From an uncultured Bacteroidales bacterium (GTDB lineage Bacteria > Bacteroidota > Bacteroidia > Bacteroidales > Muribaculaceae): a DNA stretch of 13,345 nt. Both the position numbers and the translations under genes were made by a program. The notes under the pieces are model-generated. The model made no database searches and was not told where the DNA came from. It saw only the letters and a program-made list of their open reading frames with translations. The stretch covers positions 1 through 13,345 of the forward strand of contig UQDU01000052.1 in the NCBI GenBank assembly GCA_900539915.1, in the 5' to 3' direction. Positions 1-7,360 of this stretch are shown here, in pieces (the first letter of the stretch is position 1; each line of letters begins with the position of its first letter).

Positions 1-41
1 GAGCCTTATCGTCGGCAGCGTCAGATGTGTATAAGAGACAG
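1..41 (+). other. Residual Illumina Nextera adapter and i5 index (artefact)
   Basis: Bases 9-41 match the 33-nt Nextera read-1 adapter from memory. They end in the 19-bp Tn5 mosaic end AGATGTGTATAAGAGACAG at 23-41. The eight preceding bases, GAGCCTTA, match the i5 index that I recall as S521 of the Nextera XT v2 set, in the correct order for the P5 oligo. The sequence is therefore untrimmed library adapter and not part of the genome. Position 42 is the first genomic base and marks a transposase cut site, so the contig's left edge is a fragment end. Confidence 0.97.
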
Positions 42-230
42 TTATATATGTGTTTTTATTACTATAGGTTTTTCTGTGATTTATTTTAGTTTTATGACTT
101 TGCAATTTATCAGGGAATCCAGGTGTTTTATCGTGTAATGTAATCTGTTGATAATTGGTTGATAGTGATGTCGTTAGGTGCGAGAATAAACACGTGTCCC
201 CTATTTATACCCGCTAATTATTAACACTGA

Positions 231-263
231 TTTGATATAATTTTGATATTTTTGCTAAATTTG
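231..263 (+). promoter_or_regulatory. Bacteroidetes-type promoter for the M48 protease gene
   Basis: TTTG at 231-234 (-33 element) is followed after 21 bases by TAAATTTG at 256-263, a full match to the TAnnTTTG -7 element. Spacing agrees with the known Bacteroides consensus. Transcription would start near 268-270, leaving a leader of about 95 nt. Confidence 0.6.
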
Positions 264-277
264 TGAAAGAAAATCGG

Positions 278-304
278 GTCAGTTACGTCCATATGGATTC
301 TGAC
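278..304 (+). repeat. Nested inverted repeat in the M48 leader
   Basis: GTCAG (278-282) pairs with CTGAC (300-304). Inside lies the perfect 10-base palindrome TCCATATGGA (288-297). It falls roughly 10-35 bases after the predicted transcription start, so it could act as an operator or an mRNA hairpin. Function is not shown. Confidence 0.35.
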
Positions 305-363
305 AAATTGATACATTTAACACGCATATACAATATATATATAGTTACACACATTTATTAAAG

Positions 364-1158
364 ATGAAAAAATCTCTCTTAGTAGCTTTTGCTATCATGG
401 CTGGGATGGCGTTCCCTCTCCACTCAAATGCGCAATTTAATCTCGGAAAAGCTATCAATTCCGGAACGAAAGCTGTCAAGGCTCTTACATTAAGTGATGA
501 ACAGATGGCGGCATATGCCAAGGAATCTGTTGACTGGATGGATACCCACAACAAGGTTTCTGATGCCAACAGCAAATATACCAAACGTCTCAACAGACTG
601 ACCAAAGGTCTGACTGAAGCAGACGGTATTCCCTTGAATTTCAAGGTGTATGAAGTTATCGATGTCAATGCTTTTGCATGTCCTGACGGCAGTGTGAGAG
701 TATTCTCGTCGCTGATGGACATAATGACCGACGACGAACTTCTCGGCATCATAGGCCACGAGATAGGCCACGTGGCCAAGCATCACTCCAAGAAGGCTTT
801 CAAACAGGAATTGCTGACCGGTGCCGCCCTTGACGCCATATCTTCAGCCGGTGGCGTTGCTGCCAAGTTGAGCGAATCGCAGCTCGGTGATCTCGGCCAG
901 GCTCTGTCAGGTGCAAAGTTCTCGCAGAAGCAGGAGAAAGAAGCTGACGATGCAGGTTACGACTTCCTGAAAGCCAACGGTAAAAATCCATGGGGTATGG
1001 TGATGGCCTTTGAGAAGTTTCTCAAGATGGAAGAAAAAGAAGGCAACAATAAGAGCAGCTACATTGACCGCATGTTCTCATCGCACCCTGATACTGTAGA
1101 CCGTATCAAGCGTATGACCAAGCGTGCTGAAAAAGATGGCATAGCCCGTCCTCAGTAA
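364..1158 (+). CDS. Secreted M48 family zinc metalloprotease
   Basis: This 264-residue protein has a Sec signal peptide (residues 1 to about 23, basic MKK, hydrophobic core, probable cut after SNA before Gln24) and no lipobox cysteine. The M48 catalytic signature HEIGH is at 132-136, with zinc ligands His132 and His136 and catalytic Glu133. The third ligand is probably Glu191 in an ExxAD motif (191-195). The FSSHPDTVDRI block near 238 is typical of Oma1/BepA/LoiP-like M48 peptidases. It should act in the periplasm or at the outer membrane, cutting misfolded or envelope proteins; substrates are unknown. ATG 364 is the only start giving the signal peptide. The gene lies behind its own promoter and is followed after 30 bases by a membrane protein gene, which may be co-transcribed. 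Family confidence is high, exact role low. Confidence 0.9.
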   Translation: MKKSLLVAFAIMAGMAFPLHSNAQFNLGKAINSGTKAVKALTLSDEQMAAYAKESVDWMDTHNKVSDANSKYTKRLNRLTKGLTEADGIPLNFKVYEVIDVNAFACPDGSVRVFSSLMDIMTDDELLGIIGHEIGHVAKHHSKKAFKQELLTGAALDAISSAGGVAAKLSESQLGDLGQALSGAKFSQKQEKEADDAGYDFLKANGKNPWGMVMAFEKFLKMEEKEGNNKSSYIDRMFSSHPDTVDRIKRMTKRAEKDGIARPQ

Positions 1159-1188
1159 ACATATCGCCTACTTTACAGTTAGAATTTA

Positions 1189-1818
1189 ATGCCTAAGAAA
1201 GTACTTAAGGTCCTGGGGTTAGGTTTCCTCGGGACCTTAATTGTATCGTTTTTCGGCTTGAGTGCCGCAATTTATCAGGATACCCTGATACAATGGTGGC
1301 AACCGGTAGTGTTTAGCTTGATAGTGGCCCTTGGATCCGGCAAGTTCCTATGGAAAAAGTGGGCAGCTCTCACTGACACCGATAATGTGTGGTGTAATTT
1401 CGGATTGCATACTGTGACCGTTACCGCGGTGATGCTCGGAGGCCTCTTTATAGGCAACTACTTTTTGGGTGACAGGAATGATGTAACATATCATGATGTA
1501 ACCATCACACGGATATACCGCGAAAAGCACCACAAGACACGCCGCATCAGTCGCAGGGTATATGGGCAGGGTGCCCCCTATTGGGTATATAAGGCAGACT
1601 ATGAAATGCCTCATGGCGAAAACAAGTCACTCCGACTCACCAAAAAGCACTACGACCTGCTGTCAAAAGGTGACACATTGGGCCTCGCCATAAGAGATGG
1701 TTTCTTCGGGGCAACGGTAATCGATACCGAAAAAATAAAGTATCCCAAAAAGTATAAAAAATCACGTAAAAGACACCAATTTGGCTATAGTAGCAGAAAA
1801 ATCCGACAGGAAGATTAA
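1189..1818 (+). CDS. Hypothetical three-helix membrane protein with basic soluble tail
   Basis: I do not recognise this 209-residue protein. It shows three hydrophobic segments (about 7-29, 36-56 and 71-93), then a soluble domain of about 100 residues. That domain has beta-rich stretches (YWVYKADYEM near 131, GDTLGLAIRDGFFGATVI near 161-178) and a Lys/Arg-rich C-terminus (183-206). The GDTL...GLFG-like pattern could be a small beta-fold, but I cannot name one. With three helices the N- and C-termini should face opposite sides; by the positive-inside rule the basic tail is probably cytoplasmic. It starts 30 bases after the M48 gene with no promoter between, so co-transcription is likely. A strong hairpin spans codons 6-18. 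The reading frame is intact, with codon use like its neighbours. Confidence 0.75.
   Translation: MPKKVLKVLGLGFLGTLIVSFFGLSAAIYQDTLIQWWQPVVFSLIVALGSGKFLWKKWAALTDTDNVWCNFGLHTVTVTAVMLGGLFIGNYFLGDRNDVTYHDVTITRIYREKHHKTRRISRRVYGQGAPYWVYKADYEMPHGENKSLRLTKKHYDLLSKGDTLGLAIRDGFFGATVIDTEKIKYPKKYKKSRKRHQFGYSSRKIRQED
1205..1240 (+). repeat. Strong hairpin in the first codons of the membrane protein gene
   Basis: TTAAGGTCC (1205-1213) is a perfect inverted repeat of GGACCTTAA (1232-1240). Pairing continues inwards through GGGG (1215-1218) against 1227-1230 with two G-T wobbles, giving a stem of about 14 pairs and an 8-base loop (1219-1226). A loose T-rich stretch follows, including TTTTT near 1249-1253. 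It may be a translation-dampening structure or a partial terminator after the M48 gene; this is inference. Confidence 0.55.
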
Positions 1819-1840
1819 AGTAATGCCTTCTGAAACACTA

Positions 1841-1866
1841 TTGGTAATCAAATTGTTGTAACTTTG
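1841..1866 (+). promoter_or_regulatory. Probable promoter for the DEAD-box helicase gene
   Basis: TAACTTTG at 1859-1866 is a perfect TAnnTTTG -7 element. The only upstream TTG, at 1841-1843, is 15 bases away, shorter than the usual 19-21, so the -33 element is weak. The start would be near 1871, leaving about 30 nt of leader before ATG 1902. Confidence 0.55.
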
Positions 1867-1901
1867 TAAGGTTTTTACCGAAACATACTAAAAGTACATA
1901 T

Positions 1902-3689
1902 ATGACATTTGAAGAATTAGGAGTTAATGATAAATTGCTCCGAGCCATTAAAGAGATGGGATTCGAGCAGCCTATGCCTGTTCAAGAAAAAGTTATCCCA
2001 CACTTGCTGACCCAGGACGGTGACGTCGTGGCTTTGGCACAAACCGGAACTGGAAAGACCGCAGCATTCGGACTGCCTGTGCTCCAGCGCATCAATCCCG
2101 ACATACACAAACCCCAGGCCATAATACTTTCTCCGACACGTGAGCTCTGTCTGCAAATCGGCAGCGACCTGGCGGATTTCTCAAAATATATTGATGATGT
2201 AAAAGTGCTCCCCGTCTATGGCGGTTCGAGTATTGAAAGCCAGATTAAGGCTCTGAAACAGGGAGTGCAGATTATCGTAGCCACTCCCGGACGACTGATT
2301 GACCTTATCAACCGTCGTGTCGTGAGCCTTCAGGATGTGCACACCGTCATACTTGACGAGGCCGACGAGATGCTCAACATGGGTTTCCTCGATTCTATCG
2401 ACGAAATCCTTTCCCATGTGCCTGACGACCGCAAGATGCTGATGTTCTCAGCTACCATGCCCAATGAGATTGCCAAAATTGCCAAGAAGTACATGAAGGA
2501 GCCGGTGGAGTTTGTGGTAGGCAACCGCAACGAAGGAGCCAAGAACGTGAAGCATATCTACTATATGGTCAATGCTCGCGACAAATATCTGGCTCTGAAA
2601 CGTATAGCCGATGACTCTCCTAACATTTATGCCATCATCTTCTGCCGCACACGCCGTGAGACCCAGGAAGTGGCCGACAAGCTGATTCAAGACGGATATA
2701 ATGCTGATGCGCTCCATGGCGACCTCTCGCAGCAACAGAGAGACATCGTGATGAAGAAATTCCGCGATCGGGTCATAACCATGCTCGTTGCTACGGATGT
2801 GGCAGCCCGCGGTCTTGACGTGGATGACCTCACGCATGTCATCAACTTCGGATTGCCTGACGACACTGCTGTATATACCCACCGTTCCGGCCGAACAGGA
2901 CGTGCCGGCAAGACCGGCGTGAGCGTAGCCATCATCCATTCGCGTGAGAAAGGCAAGCTCCGCGAAATCGAGAAGAAAATCGGCAAGACTTTCGAACGCA
3001 AAGAGGTACCGACACCACAACACATCATCGAGAAGCAGCTGTACAACCTCGCTGACAGAATTGAGCGCGTTAAGGTGGATGACGGGGAAATAGACAAATA
3101 CATCCCCGGTGTGCAGCGAAAACTTGAGTGGCTGTCACAGGAAGACCTGTTGAAGAGAGTGCTTTCGCTTGAATTCCAGAGACTGCTGGAATACTATAAG
3201 GATGCGCCTAAAATTGATTTCATTGATGAAAAGCCAGCCAAAGAGCGGACCAAGAAAGAGCGCGAACCACGCACCGAAAAAGACAAAGACCGCCGCACAG
3301 CCGAGCGCGGCATGGAGCGTATCTATGTCAATGTGGGTAAAGCTGACGGTTTCTTTGCCGGAAACCTCATAGATTTGCTCAACCATACAGTGGATGGAAG
3401 CCGTGTAGACGTGGGTCGTATAGACCTCCTGCCCCACTATTCGCTGTTTGATGTGAAGAAAGCGGATGCCAAGCGTGTGGTCAATGCGCTTAAAAACGCT
3501 GAGTTCATGGGCAAGAATCTCTATAGCGAGATAGCTTCGGCCGACAAGGACTACAAGAAGGCATCTCTACGCCGTACGAAGGATGCAGCGGCTGCATCCG
3601 AATTTGACGGAGGCGGAGAGACCCCATTTGAATATTTCCGCAAGAAATCACGTGGCGGAAGCAAGAAAGCATCCAAGAAACGCCGTTAA
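1902..3689 (+). CDS. DEAD-box ATP-dependent RNA helicase with DbpA-type RNA-binding domain
   Basis: The 595-residue protein carries all core helicase motifs in order: Q-motif region (about 3-30), motif I AQTGTGKT (46-53), Ia PTREL (78-82), Ib TPGR (128-131), II DEAD (152-155), III SAT (183-185), IV IIFCRTR (245-251), V ATDVAARGLD (297-306) and VI HRSGRTGRAG (327-336). A highly charged linker (about 443-471) leads to a DbpA/CsdA-type RNA-binding domain (about 472-545), then a Lys/Arg-rich tail ending KKASKKRR. It should use ATP to unwind RNA in the cytoplasm, in ribosome assembly, mRNA decay or cold adaptation as known for DeaD/CsdA and DbpA relatives; which one is not decided by sequence. It has its own promoter and is followed 39 bases later by recO. 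No key residue is missing. Confidence 0.95.
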   Translation: MTFEELGVNDKLLRAIKEMGFEQPMPVQEKVIPHLLTQDGDVVALAQTGTGKTAAFGLPVLQRINPDIHKPQAIILSPTRELCLQIGSDLADFSKYIDDVKVLPVYGGSSIESQIKALKQGVQIIVATPGRLIDLINRRVVSLQDVHTVILDEADEMLNMGFLDSIDEILSHVPDDRKMLMFSATMPNEIAKIAKKYMKEPVEFVVGNRNEGAKNVKHIYYMVNARDKYLALKRIADDSPNIYAIIFCRTRRETQEVADKLIQDGYNADALHGDLSQQQRDIVMKKFRDRVITMLVATDVAARGLDVDDLTHVINFGLPDDTAVYTHRSGRTGRAGKTGVSVAIIHSREKGKLREIEKKIGKTFERKEVPTPQHIIEKQLYNLADRIERVKVDDGEIDKYIPGVQRKLEWLSQEDLLKRVLSLEFQRLLEYYKDAPKIDFIDEKPAKERTKKEREPRTEKDKDRRTAERGMERIYVNVGKADGFFAGNLIDLLNHTVDGSRVDVGRIDLLPHYSLFDVKKADAKRVVNALKNAEFMGKNLYSEIASADKDYKKASLRRTKDAAAASEFDGGGETPFEYFRKKSRGGSKKASKKRR

Positions 3690-3728
3690 TATATCTGACA
3701 TCGCACAGTCAGAGAAACAAAACATGCG

Positions 3729-4448
3729 GTGGAACTGATAGCCTTACGCACAGTAAGATACAATGACAAAAACTCTATCCTCTCGGCTTTTACAGCCGAG
3801 AGAGGTAGGGTTTCGTTGCTTGTATCGGCATCGGGAAGCAAGGAAGCCCGACGCCGCAGGGCATTGCTGATGCCGCTCTCGGTAGTTGATGCCGAGATAG
3901 ATGTCCGCCCGGGCCGTGACATATTCAATCTCAGAGAGGTGCGGCCGATTAGTTCGTCTCTGAACATAATATCCAGCCCTGTCAAATCGGTCATAGCTCT
4001 TTTCATCGCCGATTTCCTCAATTCCATGCTTCGTCAGGAATCAGCCGACATGCTGCTGTTTGAATTTCTAAAAGAGGAAATATCAGCATTAGAGGCCATG
4101 GATGATGAAGCTGCAATCAATGACCATATCGGGATGCTATGCCGCCTGAGCCGATTCATGGGCATACAGCCCGATTTAGGCAGCTACAGGAAGGGGGCAT
4201 TTTTCGACATGAACGATGGTGTGTGGCGCATATCCCCTCCCCTTCATACTGCATGGCTTGACCAGGCAGAATCACGGATGGTTTTTCTGGTCATGTCAAG
4301 GATGATGAATCTATCAAACCATATGTCCAAGCTGCTTACCAACAGGGGAATAAGAAACCGGGCCATAGACATATTGATAGAGTATTACACCGTACACTTC
4401 ACAAAGCTGAGCCTTCCGTCGTTAGATGTGTTACGGGATATGTCATAA
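3729..4448 (+). CDS. recO: DNA repair protein RecO
   Basis: This 239-residue protein, close to the usual RecO length of about 240, has the N-terminal OB-fold pattern ALRTVRYNDKNSILSAFTAERGR (residues 5-27). Its helical C-terminal half resembles Bacteroidetes RecO (MLCRLSRFMGIQPDLG near 135-150, then NRAIDILIEYYTVHF near 211-225). RecO works with RecR and RecF to load RecA onto SSB-coated DNA and to anneal strands in gap repair. The start is GTG at 3729. The only nearby ATG (3724) is out of frame and closes at once, and the frame upstream meets a stop at 3696-3698 with no ATG, so GTG is the best choice. No promoter is visible in the 39-base gap, suggesting co-transcription with the helicase. 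Confidence 0.88.
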   Translation: MELIALRTVRYNDKNSILSAFTAERGRVSLLVSASGSKEARRRRALLMPLSVVDAEIDVRPGRDIFNLREVRPISSSLNIISSPVKSVIALFIADFLNSMLRQESADMLLFEFLKEEISALEAMDDEAAINDHIGMLCRLSRFMGIQPDLGSYRKGAFFDMNDGVWRISPPLHTAWLDQAESRMVFLVMSRMMNLSNHMSKLLTNRGIRNRAIDILIEYYTVHFTKLSLPSLDVLRDMS

Positions 4449-4465
4449 AAAATGGATTTTTTCGT

Positions 4466-4473
4466 TAACTTTG
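4466..4473 (+). promoter_or_regulatory. TAnnTTTG promoter element immediately before the kinase ATG
   Basis: TAACTTTG is a perfect -7 element but ends only four bases before ATG 4478. Transcription would then start at or near the ATG, giving a leaderless or almost leaderless mRNA. No clear TTTG -33 element is present at 19-21 bases upstream, which lowers confidence. Confidence 0.45.
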
Positions 4474-4477
4474 TGAT

Positions 4478-5326
4478 ATGATACTTATAGCTGACGGTGG
4501 TAGCACTAAAATAGAGTGGTGTCTCATGGTCAATCAGACAGTCATCAGGCGATTTGTCACCCGAGGGCTTAATCCTGTCATGTTGACCAAAGAGGAGATT
4601 ACAGACCGCTTGGAGATAGATCTGCCAGGAGAATTGTCATCCTGGCGCGATGAGTTGCGTAAGGTTTATTTTTATGGAGCCGGATGTCTGCCTGGCGAGG
4701 TCTCTGACATGATGCGTGAGGCCATACGGCCTATTGTAGGCGATCGTCCGAGCATTGATGTGCACAATGATCTGCTGTCGGCAGCACGTGCCTTGTGCGG
4801 TAATCGTCCGGGCATCGCATGTATACTCGGCACCGGAAGCAACTCATGCTACTACGACGGCGAAAAGATAGTCGATAACGTGTCGTCTCTGGGATTTATC
4901 CTTGGTGACGAAGGTTCGGGAGCCGTGCTCGGGCGTCAGCTCATATGCGATGTGCTCAAACATCAGCTTCCCCCATATATCTGCGATGAATTTCTGTCAC
5001 AGTATAAGCTTGATGCCCACAAGATTATCAGGCGAGTGTACAGAGACCCTGCCCCAAACAGGTTTTTAGCGTCACTCTCTCCATTTCTTCATGAGCATCT
5101 TGACATCCCGGAAATACATCATCTGGTCAAGCACCAGTTTGATCTGTTTTTCAAGCGCAATGTCAGCAATTACCGTAAGTATGACGATACCGACGTGAAT
5201 TTTGTCGGTTCAATTGCGTTCTTCTATCAGGATATACTGCGTGAAGCCGCACAAGAGGCAGGTTACTCTGTCGCTAAAATCATACGGTCGCCTATGGATG
5301 GCCTGATCAAATATCATCAAATCTGA
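4478..5326 (+). CDS. BadF/BadG/BcrA/BcrD-family ATPase, probable amino-sugar kinase
   Basis: The 282-residue protein belongs to the ASKHA sugar-kinase fold, in the BadF/BadG branch that includes N-acetylglucosamine and N-acetylmuramic acid kinases. Phosphate-1 is DGGSTK (6-11). A probable catalytic Asp is Asp98 in HNDLLSAARAL (96-106). Phosphate-2 is GTGSNS (118-123), followed by GDEGSG (143-148), and an adenosine-site GSIAF block lies at 244-248. It should phosphorylate a sugar, plausibly GlcNAc, MurNAc or a similar wall-derived amino sugar, in the cytoplasm; substrate choice cannot be read from sequence. ATG 4478 is supported because the next Met (residue 17) would remove phosphate-1. It appears to head a cell-envelope operon with the OmpA lipoprotein, GSCFA and MurF-Alr genes, which favours a peptidoglycan-sugar role. 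Confidence 0.88.
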   Translation: MILIADGGSTKIEWCLMVNQTVIRRFVTRGLNPVMLTKEEITDRLEIDLPGELSSWRDELRKVYFYGAGCLPGEVSDMMREAIRPIVGDRPSIDVHNDLLSAARALCGNRPGIACILGTGSNSCYYDGEKIVDNVSSLGFILGDEGSGAVLGRQLICDVLKHQLPPYICDEFLSQYKLDAHKIIRRVYRDPAPNRFLASLSPFLHEHLDIPEIHHLVKHQFDLFFKRNVSNYRKYDDTDVNFVGSIAFFYQDILREAAQEAGYSVAKIIRSPMDGLIKYHQI

Positions 5327-5362
5327 TAATACACATATCCCCCAAAATCTCCTCCCTGTCAT

Positions 5363-7345
5363 ATGCTTAAATCTGTCAAATATCCCGTCATAGCACTTAT
5401 CTTAACCCTACTGTGTAGCAGTTGCGGAGGTCCTAAACTATCTGTGGCTGATGCTCAGATGGCCCGTGGCGAATATTTTGATGCGGCTCAGACTTACCGT
5501 AAACTCTATAATAAATGGACTAAGCGTGAGGAACGAGACAAACGCGGCATGGTCGCATTTAAGATGGGACAATGCTATATGCACCTCGGCCAGGATGCGC
5601 GCGCTTCGGCAGCTTTCCAGAATGCCATAAGATATGACTACCCTGACACACTCGCCCAGCTATATCTAGCGCAGAGTCTGCACGGCGAAGGAAAATATGC
5701 GCCGGCCATCAAGGCCTATGAGGAATATCTGAAACTTGTCCCCGGGGACAAGCTCGCCGCCAATGGTTTGGCCGGAGCGAAGATGGGGCTTGACAAGAAA
5801 GGTCACACCCGATATGTGGTCAAGCAGCCTAAACTGATTAATTCGCGGCGTGCGGATTTTGCTCCGATGTTTTTGCCCGGCGACAATACACAGCTCTATT
5901 ATACCACAACCAACGAGCACGTCAAAGGGAAAGTCAAGAGTGATATAACCGGCATGAAAAACTCCAATATTTGGTTCATGCATCAAAACGAGCAAGGAGT
6001 GTGGCAGAAGCCTGAAGCCGCAGAAGGTGAACTTAACAATGACCAGCTGGATGAGGGCGTGGCGTCATTTTCTCCTGACGGACAGACCATGTATCTCACT
6101 GTGGCCCGCCGGTCAGAGTCCAATCCTACAAGTCTTGAAATATATACCTCCCAGAGGTCTGACGCCAAATGGAGCGAGCCGCGTAAATTTGACATAACAG
6201 CTGACACGCTGTCAAATTTTGCCCATCCGACAGTAAGCCCTGACGGTGAGTTCCTGTATTTCACAAGTGATATGCCCGGCGGCGAAGGCCAGTATGACAT
6301 ATGGCGCATCAATCTCAAAGAGCCAGCCGGGTCTCTTGAAAACCTCGGTAAGGAGATAAACACCCCGGGACATGAAAAATTTCCGTATGCTCTGACTGAC
6401 AGCATACTGATTTTCGCATCAGACGGGCATCCGGGCTATGGAGGACTTGACCTGTTTAAAGCCACTCTCACCCCTCAAGGGTCATGGAAAGTGGTCAATA
6501 TGGGCACTCCAATCAATTCATCAGGTGATGATTTCGGCATAACTTATGAGAAGCCCGATGTAGAGTCAGGATACCTGTCGAGCAACCGCGGTGACGGACG
6601 AGGCTATGACCACATATATTCTTTCGTGCTGCCCGATCTTAAAATCAATATATCCGGATGGGTGCTTGACCGTGAAGACGAGCCGATACCCAACGCAGTC
6701 ATCAGAATTGTCGGAAATGACGGCTCAAACCAGAAGACTGTGGCCAAGAATGACGGCTCTTTCACCTTTCCGCTGCATAGAGGTGTAAGCTATGCCATGA
6801 TGGCCGGAGCCAGAGGTTTTCTCAACGCCAAACAGGAGTTTACTGCCGACAATGCCGAGGAGGATGCCGAATACAGCATAGACTTTATCCTGTCGTCACT
6901 GAGCAAACCCAATATCGTAGAAAATATTTTCTATGACTATGACAAGGCTACTCTGCGTCCGGAGTCAAAGAAAGCTCTTGACGAACTGGCAGAGATGCTG
7001 CGTGACAATCCCAACATTACCATCGAGATGGCATCACATACTGATCGTCACGGCACAGAGGAGTACAATATGGACCTCTCTATGCGCCGAGCCAAGTCGG
7101 TCGTAGATTATCTGATAGATGAAGGCGGTATCGACAAGCGTCGTCTGCAATATCAGGGCTATGGAAAATCACGCCCCAAGACGGTAACGAAGCGAATCAA
7201 TAAGGCATACCCCCAGTTTGAAGAGGGGCAACTGCTCAACGAGGAATTTGTCAACACGCTGTCACCTGAAAACCAGGATGCGGCAGATCAGATTAACCGC
7301 CGAACGGAGTTCCAGGTGCTTTCCACTGATTTTGACATGTTCTGA
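5363..7345 (+). CDS. PorE-like OmpA-family lipoprotein (TPR, beta-propeller, regulatory domain, OmpA)
   Basis: The 660-residue protein starts with a lipoprotein signal whose likely lipidated residue is Cys21 (LLCSSCGG); no acidic surface-export signal follows, so it probably faces the periplasm. Domains: TPR-like helices (about 25-145); PD40/WD40-like propeller (about 160-425) with repeated SPDG and YLSSNRG/YFTSD blades; carboxypeptidase-regulatory-like domain (about 428-510); OmpA C-terminal domain (about 520-655). In the last, Asp561 (HTD) and Arg576 (LSMRRA) fit the diaminopimelate-binding pair of OmpA. This order matches PorE of the Porphyromonas gingivalis type IX secretion system, which tethers the machine to peptidoglycan. 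Many Bacteroidales carry similar proteins without proof of that role, and no other T9SS gene is here. The OmpA domain has a roughly 40-residue insertion (about 606-645) before NRRTEF. Confidence 0.88.
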   Translation: MLKSVKYPVIALILTLLCSSCGGPKLSVADAQMARGEYFDAAQTYRKLYNKWTKREERDKRGMVAFKMGQCYMHLGQDARASAAFQNAIRYDYPDTLAQLYLAQSLHGEGKYAPAIKAYEEYLKLVPGDKLAANGLAGAKMGLDKKGHTRYVVKQPKLINSRRADFAPMFLPGDNTQLYYTTTNEHVKGKVKSDITGMKNSNIWFMHQNEQGVWQKPEAAEGELNNDQLDEGVASFSPDGQTMYLTVARRSESNPTSLEIYTSQRSDAKWSEPRKFDITADTLSNFAHPTVSPDGEFLYFTSDMPGGEGQYDIWRINLKEPAGSLENLGKEINTPGHEKFPYALTDSILIFASDGHPGYGGLDLFKATLTPQGSWKVVNMGTPINSSGDDFGITYEKPDVESGYLSSNRGDGRGYDHIYSFVLPDLKINISGWVLDREDEPIPNAVIRIVGNDGSNQKTVAKNDGSFTFPLHRGVSYAMMAGARGFLNAKQEFTADNAEEDAEYSIDFILSSLSKPNIVENIFYDYDKATLRPESKKALDELAEMLRDNPNITIEMASHTDRHGTEEYNMDLSMRRAKSVVDYLIDEGGIDKRRLQYQGYGKSRPKTVTKRINKAYPQFEEGQLLNEEFVNTLSPENQDAADQINRRTEFQVLSTDFDMF

Positions 7346-7360
7346 ACTGTATCGTAAACG

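Larger units (their letters stand above)
42..363. other. AT-rich intergenic region upstream of the M48 protease gene
   Basis: There is no convincing coding sequence, tRNA or repeat array here. The right-hand part holds a Bacteroidetes-type promoter (231-263) and a 5'-leader hairpin (278-304). The leader from about 268 to 363 is very AT-rich and has no Shine-Dalgarno sequence, which is usual in this phylum. In bases 42-230 I see only a CACGTG hexamer (191-196) and scattered AT runs, with no function I can assign. Confidence 0.6.

Noticed and set aside
95..102. TGACTTTG, close to the TAnnTTTG promoter element
   Set aside because: The second base is wrong and no TTTG lies 19-21 bases upstream. 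The element at 256-263 is a full match with correct spacing.
191..196. CACGTG hexamer in the upstream region as a regulatory box
   Set aside because: A six-base palindrome is expected by chance and has no known meaning here.
345..786. Minus-strand open frames opposite the M48 protease gene
   Set aside because: They are antisense to a gene with a signal peptide and HEIGH motif, and have no recognisable features of their own.
3724..3738. ATG just before recO as an alternative start
   Set aside because: It is in a different frame from recO and reaches a stop after four codons.
6185..6219. Ten-base perfect inverted repeat (AAATTTGACA / TGTCAAATTT) inside the OmpA lipoprotein gene
   Set aside because: It lies in the middle of an intact coding frame with a 15-base loop and no T-run or promoter nearby, so chance is the simplest explanation.
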